From contig CAVVTR010000004.1 in assembly GCA_963751245.1 (NCBI GenBank), forward strand, positions 62,001 to 126,000: DNA of 64,000 bases. Direction: 5' to 3'. The notes under the pieces are model-generated. The model searched no databases, was not told the origin of the DNA, and saw only the letters and a list, made by a program, of their open reading frames with translations. This document shows, in pieces, positions 58,499-64,000 of the stretch; the stretch's first letter is position 1; each line of letters starts with the position of its first letter. The translations under genes were made by a program, and so were the position numbers. The stretch is from CAVVTR01 sp963751245 (GTDB taxonomy: Bacteria > Acidobacteriota > Thermoanaerobaculia > Thermoanaerobaculales > Thermoanaerobaculaceae).

Positions 58499-59310
58499 TG
58501 GGGGCGCGCGAGCTCACGGCGTTCGCCCTCCTGCCCTTCATCATCGCCGGCATCGTCCTGCTCCCCGCCTGGGTGTACCTCGCCGCCATCTGGCTCGTCG
58601 CCCTGGCCGCCGCGTGGGAGCTGCTCGCCATGTTCCGCCGCCTCGGCCACCCCGTCATGGCGCCGGTGGCGATGGCGGGCATCGGCGCGGCGCTGCCGGC
58701 GATCTGGCTCACCGGCATGACCGGCGCCGGAACGGTGCTCGCCATCCTCGTCGTCGCGATCCCCACCCTCTACCTGCTCACCGCACGCCCCCTCCAGGGG
58801 GCCGGCGCGGGCATCTCCACGACCACCTTCGCCACGCTCTACGTCGCCGTCACCGCCGCGGCCATGGGTCTTCTGCGCACCGTGCCCGGCAACCCCGCGG
58901 GCTGGAAGCTGGTCCTGCTGACCTGCATATGCATCTGGGGCGGGGACTCGGGGGCGTACTACCTGGGCTCCCGGTTCGGCCGCCACCGCATGGCGCCCCG
59001 GGTGAGCCCGAAGAAGTCCTGGGAGGGCGCGGCGGGCGGCGTGCTGGGAACGTTCGTGGGCCTGTGGATCTGCCACGCCGTCTTCTTTCCCGAGCTGGGG
59101 CTCCGCGCGGCCCTGGTCCTCGGCGCGGTGCTGTCCGTGGTCGCCCCGGTTGGCGACCTCGTGGAGTCGCTGTTCAAGCGTGACGCCGGGGTGAAGGACT
59201 CGTCCGCGCTCATCCCCGGACACGGCGGTTTCCTCGACCGCACCGACTCGCTCTTCTTCGCCGCCCCCTTCGTGCTGGCCACCTTCCTGCTCCTGGGCAT
59301 GACCTCGTGA
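58498..59310 (+). CDS. cdsA: Phosphatidate cytidylyltransferase
   Basis: The 270-residue membrane enzyme makes CDP-diacylglycerol. It has about seven hydrophobic helices and the signature region SPKKSWEGAAGG ... KRDAGVKDSSALIPGHGG. ATG 58498 overlaps the uppS stop by one base. Confidence 0.95.
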   Translation: MGARELTAFALLPFIIAGIVLLPAWVYLAAIWLVALAAAWELLAMFRRLGHPVMAPVAMAGIGAALPAIWLTGMTGAGTVLAILVVAIPTLYLLTARPLQGAGAGISTTTFATLYVAVTAAAMGLLRTVPGNPAGWKLVLLTCICIWGGDSGAYYLGSRFGRHRMAPRVSPKKSWEGAAGGVLGTFVGLWICHAVFFPELGLRAALVLGAVLSVVAPVGDLVESLFKRDAGVKDSSALIPGHGGFLDRTDSLFFAAPFVLATFLLLGMTS

Positions 59311-60485
59311 AGCGCCTCGCGATCCTCGGTTCCACGGGTTCCATCGGAACCTCCACCCTGGACGTGGTGACGCGCTTCCCCGAGCGCTTCCGGGTGGCCA
59401 CGCTGGCCGCCGGGCGCAACGTGGAGCTGCTCGCGGCGCAGATCCGGGCGTTCTCCCCCGCCCTGGTGGCGGTGACCCGCGAGGAGGACGCCGCGGAGCT
59501 CCGGCGGGCGTTCCCCGGCGTCACCGTGATGGCCGGGGAGGAGGGGCTCGTGGCCGCCGCCACGCACCCCGACGCGACCACGGTGGTCGGCGCCGTGGTG
59601 GGCGCCGCGGGCCTGGTGCCCACCTGGCACGCGGTGCGGATGGGGCGCGAGGTGCTGCTCGCCAACAAGGAGACGCTGGTGGTCGCCGGCGAGCTGGTGA
59701 TGGCCGAGGCCGCCCGGCACGGCGCCCCGGTCCTCCCCATCGACTCGGAGCACAACGCCCTCCACCAGGCGCTCCGCGTCGGCCCCCCCGAGGCGGTCCT
59801 CAGGCTCATCCTCACCGCCTCCGGCGGACCGTTCCGGTCGACGCCCCTGGAGGCGCTGCGCCGGGTCACCGTGGAGCAGGCCCTCGCCCACCCCACCTGG
59901 CGGATGGGGGCGAAGATCACCATCGACTCGGCGACCATGATGAACAAGGGGCTCGAGATCATCGAGGCCCACCACCTCTTCGGCGTCGGCGAGGAGCGGA
60001 TCGGCGTCGTCGTGCACCCCGAGAGCCGCGTCCACTCCCTCGTGGAGTACGTGGACGGCACGTTCATCGCGCAGCTGTCGGTGAACGACATGCGCTTCCC
60101 CATCCTGTACGCCCTCGCCTATCCGGAGCGCCTGCCCTCGCCCCTGCCGGCGCTGGACCTCGTCGCCCTCGGCACCCTCCACTTCGAGGCCGCCGACGAG
60201 GGGCGCTTCCCGGCCCTCCGCCTGGCGCGGGAGGCGCTGCGCGCGGGCGGCACCGTGCCGGCGGTCATGAACGCCGCCAACGAGATCGCGGTGGCCGCGT
60301 TCCTCGAGGAGCGGATCGGCTTCCTCGACATCGCGGCGGTGGTGGAGGAGACGATGGCGCGGGAGGCCGGCGCCGGCACGAGCCTCTCCTGCCTCGAGGA
60401 CGCCCTCGAGGCGGATCGGCGGGGCCGGGCGTGGGCGCGGGAGACGGTGGCGAAATACCCTTTCCGGCCAACAGGTTCGAAGTGA
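59307..60485 (+). CDS. dxr: 1-deoxy-D-xylulose-5-phosphate reductoisomerase
   Basis: The 392-residue NADPH enzyme makes MEP, the first committed isoprenoid precursor. Motifs: GSTGSIGTSTLDV, LANKETLV, SEHNAL, LTASGGPFR, MGAKITIDSATMMNKGLE. GTG 59307 overlaps the cdsA stop. Confidence 0.96.
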   Translation: MKRLAILGSTGSIGTSTLDVVTRFPERFRVATLAAGRNVELLAAQIRAFSPALVAVTREEDAAELRRAFPGVTVMAGEEGLVAAATHPDATTVVGAVVGAAGLVPTWHAVRMGREVLLANKETLVVAGELVMAEAARHGAPVLPIDSEHNALHQALRVGPPEAVLRLILTASGGPFRSTPLEALRRVTVEQALAHPTWRMGAKITIDSATMMNKGLEIIEAHHLFGVGEERIGVVVHPESRVHSLVEYVDGTFIAQLSVNDMRFPILYALAYPERLPSPLPALDLVALGTLHFEAADEGRFPALRLAREALRAGGTVPAVMNAANEIAVAAFLEERIGFLDIAAVVEETMAREAGAGTSLSCLEDALEADRRGRAWARETVAKYPFRPTGSK

Positions 60486-60501
60486 TCGTGCAGGTGGCCC
60501 C

Positions 60502-61833
60502 ATGCTCGTGAACGTCCTTGCCTTCGTCGTCGTCCTCGGCATCCTCGTGTTCATGCACGAGGGGGGCCACTTCCTCGCCGCCCGCCTGGTCGGCGCGCCG
60601 GTGTCGGTGTTCTCCCTGGGTTTCGGCAGGCGGCTGTTCGGCGTGGAGCGCGGTGGTACGGATTACCGCGTCAGCCTCGTCCCCCTCGGCGGGTACGTGC
60701 GGGTGGACGGGCTGGGTCCCGACGAGTCCGACGTGGCCGGCGCGAGCCACCCCCCGGCTCCGCTGCTGCCCCGCTGGAAGCGCACCGTGATCCTCCTCGC
60801 CGGGCCCGTCGCCAACGTCGTCGGAGCGGTCGCGTTCCTGATGATCGCGTTCATGATCGGCGTCCGCGTCCCGGCGTGGGAGAGCCAGCCACCGCGCATC
60901 GCCTGGGTGGACCCCAGCTCCCCGGCGGCGACCGCGGGGATGGAGGCCGGCGACCTCGTGCTGTCCATCAACGGCACGCCCATCCGCACCTGGAGGCAGC
61001 TCGAGAACGCGACGATGATCTCGCCGGGGGAGCACCTCGAGGTCATTTTCCGCCGCGACGGCACCGACCACACGGTCTCCCTCACCCCCCGCAGCGTGAC
61101 CAGCTACGACCTCGGCTACGCCGGGCTGGCGCCGCCGGTGCCCGCCGAGGTCCCCTCGGTCATGCCGGGCAGCCCGGCGCAGCAGGCGGGACTGAAGCCG
61201 GGCGACCGCATCCTCTCGGTGGACGGCCACCCCGTCCGTCACTTCTACGACCTCATGAAGCTGGTGGGCGACAGGGCGGGGCAGGACATCACCCTCGAGA
61301 TCCAGCGTGGGGCGCAGCGCCTCACCATCCACGCCACGCCCCGTGACGAGAACGGCCGTGGCAAGCTCGGCATCCCGCCGCCCCAGGACCTCGTGACGGA
61401 GCGCTTCGGCGTCGGCCGGGCGCTGAGATCGGCGACGCACCAGTGCGTGAGCATGACCCGTTCGACGTTCGTGGTGGTGGGCCGCATGATCACCGGGAAG
61501 GCGTCGATCCGCCAGATGTCGGGGCCCATCGACATCGCCAAGTTCTCCGGCGCGGCGGCGCGGACCGGGTTCGCGGCCCTCGTCTGGCTGCTCGGCGTGA
61601 TCTCGCTGCAGCTCGCCATCTTCAACATCCTGCCCATCCCTCTCCTGGACGGCGGGCACATCGCCATCATCGGCATCGAGACGGCCATCCGCCGGGACCT
61701 GTCCGACAGGGTCAAGGAGCGCATTCTGACCGTGGGGTTCTGGCTGATCATCGCCCTGTTCGTGGTGGTGATGTACAACGACATCGTGAAGAACCTGCCG
61801 CTCTCGATCAGTCACCTGCTGCCCGGGCACTGA
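60502..61833 (+). CDS. rseP: Site-2 protease RseP
   Basis: The 443-residue inner-membrane zinc protease cleaves regulators such as anti-sigma factors within the membrane. It shows HEGGHF (HExxH) in the first helix, two PDZ domains (about 130-200 and 215-290) and the C-terminal NILPIPLLDGGH with the third zinc ligand. It lies 16 bases after dxr. Confidence 0.95.
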   Translation: MLVNVLAFVVVLGILVFMHEGGHFLAARLVGAPVSVFSLGFGRRLFGVERGGTDYRVSLVPLGGYVRVDGLGPDESDVAGASHPPAPLLPRWKRTVILLAGPVANVVGAVAFLMIAFMIGVRVPAWESQPPRIAWVDPSSPAATAGMEAGDLVLSINGTPIRTWRQLENATMISPGEHLEVIFRRDGTDHTVSLTPRSVTSYDLGYAGLAPPVPAEVPSVMPGSPAQQAGLKPGDRILSVDGHPVRHFYDLMKLVGDRAGQDITLEIQRGAQRLTIHATPRDENGRGKLGIPPPQDLVTERFGVGRALRSATHQCVSMTRSTFVVVGRMITGKASIRQMSGPIDIAKFSGAAARTGFAALVWLLGVISLQLAIFNILPIPLLDGGHIAIIGIETAIRRDLSDRVKERILTVGFWLIIALFVVVMYNDIVKNLPLSISHLLPGH

Positions 61834-61848
61834 GCCGCGGCGGCCCCC

Positions 61849-62691
61849 TCAACGGCTCCACCTCTCGAGAAGGGCGAGGGCCTCGCGCACGCCCTGGTTG
61901 TCCCGGCCCGGCGGGATCTCCATGACGAGGGGAGTGTCCGCCAGCCCGGGGTCGGTGAGGAGCCGGCGGAAGAGCCGCTCTCCCAGCACCCCCTCCCCGG
62001 GCGGGGCGTGACGGTCGCGGCGGGAACCCCGTTCGACGGCGGTGTCGTTGCCGTGCACCAGCGCCGGCGCGCCCCGTCCCCAGTGCTCCGCAAGCTCCTC
62101 GAGGACGACCTCCCACCCCTCCCCGGCGAGGTCGTACCCCGCCCCCCACAGATGCGCGGTGTCGAGGCACACGCCCACCACCGGGTGCAGGGCCGGCTCG
62201 AGGAGGCGGGCGAGCTCGGCGGGCCCGCGGCCGAGCTGGCCCCCCGCCCCCGCCGTGCCCTCCAGCAACAGGGTCGCGGCGTCCCCGCCCGCCCGCCCCA
62301 CCGCCTCGGCGAGGGCGTCCCGGCAGCGGGACTCGGCCTCGCGGCGGTCCCCGCTCCCCGCCGAGCCGGGGTGGAGGACCACTCCGGCCAGTCCCAACTT
62401 GCCGGCGCGCTGCAGCTCCTCGACGAGGACGTCGACGGACCTGCGGCGCAGCGCGGCGTCGGCGCTGGCCAGGTTGAGCAGGTAGGGCGCGTGCGCGAAG
62501 CAGGCGCCGTCCAGGCCGGCGGCGCGGGAGGCGGTGCGGAAGCGCGTCACTTCCCCGCTCCCGGGAGCGGTACCCGCCCAGCGGCCGGGGGGCCTGAGGA
62601 AGAGCTGGAGGGAGCGGCACCCCGCCGCCGCGGCGGCGTCGACGGCGCGGTGGGGGCCCCCCGCGGCGGAGAGGTGCGCACCGGTTCGCAT
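61849..62691 (-). CDS. nfo: Endonuclease IV (AP endonuclease)
   Basis: The 280-residue TIM-barrel enzyme cleaves abasic sites. Motifs include GAHLSAAGG, HAPYLLNLAS, VLHPGSA, LLEGTAGAG, VCLDTAHLWGAGYD and HGNDT. One family position differs: the usual His-Asp-Ser segment reads VHGNDT. It is convergent with rseP and divergent from the PASTA gene. Confidence 0.9.
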   Translation of the reverse strand: MRTGAHLSAAGGPHRAVDAAAAAGCRSLQLFLRPPGRWAGTAPGSGEVTRFRTASRAAGLDGACFAHAPYLLNLASADAALRRRSVDVLVEELQRAGKLGLAGVVLHPGSAGSGDRREAESRCRDALAEAVGRAGGDAATLLLEGTAGAGGQLGRGPAELARLLEPALHPVVGVCLDTAHLWGAGYDLAGEGWEVVLEELAEHWGRGAPALVHGNDTAVERGSRRDRHAPPGEGVLGERLFRRLLTDPGLADTPLVMEIPPGRDNQGVREALALLERWSR

Positions 62692-62698
62692 CCCGATG

Positions 62699-62704
62699 AG
62701 TATG
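62699..62704 (-). promoter_or_regulatory. -10 box of nfo
   Basis: CATACT on the minus strand ends 7 bases before ATG 62691. It overlaps the opposite-facing -10 of the PASTA gene in a gap of only 29 bases. Confidence 0.4.
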
Positions 62705-62711
62705 CTACCCT
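62703..62711 (+). promoter_or_regulatory. Extended -10 element of the PASTA gene
   Basis: TGC-TACCCT ends 9 bases before ATG 62721, suggesting a transcript with almost no leader. Confidence 0.4.
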
Positions 62712-62720
62712 CGCCGCGTC

Positions 62721-63434
62721 ATGGGGGTGTGGCGCATCCTGCGCTGGCTGGCTGGTCTGACCGGCGTCGTGGTCGGGGCGGCCTTGGCAGTCTGGTTGGT
62801 GCTGTGGGTCAGCCTCCGCTCGTCCTCGGCGCGGGTTCCCGACGTCCGTGGCATGGAGCCGGCACGGGCGGTCGCCACGCTCCAGGAGGCCGGGCTGATC
62901 GGCCGCATGCAGGACAGCGTCTTCTCCACCACGGTGCTGCCCGGGCGCGTCGCCGAGCAACGCCCCTCGGCGGGCTACCAGCTCAAGCGCGGCGACACCG
63001 TGCTCGTCTACCCGTCACTGGGACGGGCCGCCGCCAAGGTCCCCGACCTGACCGGCCTTCCCGAATCCGTGGCCGAGGCGGACCTGGACGCGGCCTCCAT
63101 GAGCCTGGGGCTGCACTGCGAGGTGGAGGGCCAGAGCGACGCCGTCGTGGTGCTGGCGCAGAGCCCCGAGGCGGGAACGCTGGTCGCCCCCGGCACCTCC
63201 ATCGCCGTGCTGGTCAACCGGACCCCCGCCCACCGGCGGTACGTGATGCCCGACTTCGTGGGCATGCGCGTGGACGACGCCTCGCGGATCCTGCGGGGCC
63301 TCGGCTTCCGGCTCGCCAACGTCCAGGCGGTCCGCTACCCCGGCGTGACCCCCGGCACGGTCCTGCGCCAAGATCCCTCGGCCGGCGGACCGGTGCTGTC
63401 CGCCGCCGTGGTCGGCCTGTGGGTGAGCCAGTGA
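62721..63434 (+). CDS. Membrane-anchored protein with three PASTA domains
   Basis: The 237-residue protein has an N-terminal membrane helix (about 10-32) and three PASTA repeats (about 37-100, 101-168 and 170-237), each opening with VPDVRG/VPDLTG/MPDFVG. PASTA domains bind peptidoglycan precursors. There is no kinase or transpeptidase domain, so it is a stand-alone sensor or adaptor. Its stop overlaps rpe. Confidence 0.88.
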   Translation: MGVWRILRWLAGLTGVVVGAALAVWLVLWVSLRSSSARVPDVRGMEPARAVATLQEAGLIGRMQDSVFSTTVLPGRVAEQRPSAGYQLKRGDTVLVYPSLGRAAAKVPDLTGLPESVAEADLDAASMSLGLHCEVEGQSDAVVVLAQSPEAGTLVAPGTSIAVLVNRTPAHRRYVMPDFVGMRVDDASRILRGLGFRLANVQAVRYPGVTPGTVLRQDPSAGGPVLSAAVVGLWVSQ

Positions 63435-64000
63435 AGCGCGTCCTCGTCGCGCCCTCCATTCTCGCCTGCGACCTCGGGCGCATCGCCGAGGAGGTGGCCG
63501 GCATCGAGGCCGCCGGCGCCGACCTGATCCACTTCGACGTCATGGACGGCCACTTCGTGCCAAACCTCTCCTTCGGGCCGCACCACTGCAGGGTCGTGCG
63601 CCAGGTCACGCGTCTCCCCCTGGACGTCCACCTCATGGTGACCAACCCCGACGACTTCGTGGAGCGCTTCGCCGAAGCCGGCGCCGACCGCATCGGCGTG
63701 CACGTCGAGGTCCTGCCCCACCTGCACCGCACCCTGAGCCGCATCCGGGAGCACGGCGCCAGCCCCGGCGTCGTCCTCAACCCGACCACGCCGCTGGCCG
63801 CCCTCGACGAGGCCTGGCCGTTCCTGGACTTCGTCCTGGTCATGACCGTCAACCCCGGCTTCGGAGGCCAGCGCTTCATCGCCGAGATGATCCCCAAGCT
63901 GGAGCGTCTCGACGAGGAGCGCCGCAAGCACCGTCCCGGCGCCGCCATCGCGGTGGACGGCGGCGTCGACGCCGGCAACGCGGCGCTGCTGCGCCGCTGC
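63431..64000 (+). CDS. rpe: Ribulose-phosphate 3-epimerase (cut by window end)
   Basis: The first 190 residues are present. Motifs: APSILACDL, HFDVMDGHFVPN, DVHLMV, VLVMTVNPGFGGQ and the start of AVDGGV. It links ribulose-5-phosphate and xylulose-5-phosphate in the pentose phosphate pathway. GTG 63431 overlaps the PASTA stop. Confidence 0.96.
   Translation, partial: MKRVLVAPSILACDLGRIAEEVAGIEAAGADLIHFDVMDGHFVPNLSFGPHHCRVVRQVTRLPLDVHLMVTNPDDFVERFAEAGADRIGVHVEVLPHLHRTLSRIREHGASPGVVLNPTTPLAALDEAWPFLDFVLVMTVNPGFGGQRFIAEMIPKLERLDEERRKHRPGAAIAVDGGVDAGNAALLRRC

Overview
This is a very GC-rich stretch with tightly packed, often overlapping genes. It looks like chromosome from an anaerobic, hydrogen-metabolising Gram-negative bacterium. 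Housekeeping order (thrS-rpmI-rplT-pheS-pheT; truA-uppS-cdsA-dxr-rseP), a Tat-exported hydrogenase, a predicted beta-barrel protein, and lineage-flavoured secreted/hypothetical proteins suggest Acidobacteriota (Thermoanaerobaculia/Holophagae-like). That placement is inference from gene style, not a computed assignment.

Layout. 1-2.4 kb: 5' part of a proton-pumping P-type ATPase and an SDR oxidoreductase whose catalytic Tyr is replaced by His. 2.4-20.1 kb (minus strand): a large [FeFe]-hydrogenase island with two HydABC sets, the three H-cluster maturases (HydE, HydF, HydG), three stand-alone or fused receiver proteins, a receiver-histidine kinase, an FHA-GAF-SpoIIE phosphatase, and a kinase whose sensory half is itself an [FeFe]-hydrogenase-like H-cluster domain. 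20.1-20.6 kb: divergent control region with a CRP-like palindrome and a clear sigma70 promoter. 20.6-34 kb (plus strand): Hyb-type [NiFe] hydrogenase (hybOABC), its maturation protease, and hypABFCDE, interrupted by a divergent SDR-epimerase fusion. 34-40.5 kb (minus): pheT/pheS/rplT/rpmI/thrS, without infC, and two tRNA-Val genes. 40.6-49.2 kb (minus): AlkD-like protein, CoA-binding protein, RlmI-like methyltransferase, ATP-grasp enzyme, and a signalling cassette containing a Ras-like (MglA-type) GTPase fused to GAF-histidine kinase. 49.3-64 kb: envelope/secreted proteins, ComF, proline dehydrogenase, HAD phosphatase, acyl-CoA synthetase, the isoprenoid/lipid block truA-uppS-cdsA-dxr-rseP, endonuclease IV, a PASTA protein and the start of rpe.

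How it fits together. The two cytoplasmic NAD-linked [FeFe] hydrogenases could evolve or consume H2 during fermentation, while the exported Hyb enzyme could take up H2 and pass electrons to quinone. The H-cluster kinase and receivers inside the hyd island are candidates for sensing H2 or redox state and tuning the island. A shared motif (GTGAAA-N-ATA-N-CAC) lies upstream of both hydCBA units, and a palindrome sits between the [FeFe] and [NiFe] operons.

Quality note: 18 single-base indels fall in hybA, hybB and hybC and nearly all can be read as homopolymer-length differences; four more genes (hydA1, the SDR fusion, hypF, hypC) carry one each. Reading frames, catalytic motifs and codon use are otherwise intact, so these look more like sequencing/assembly errors than gene decay. 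Many genes also show a -10 box (often TGnTAnnnT) only 6-12 bases before the start codon, pointing to frequent leaderless or near-leaderless transcription.
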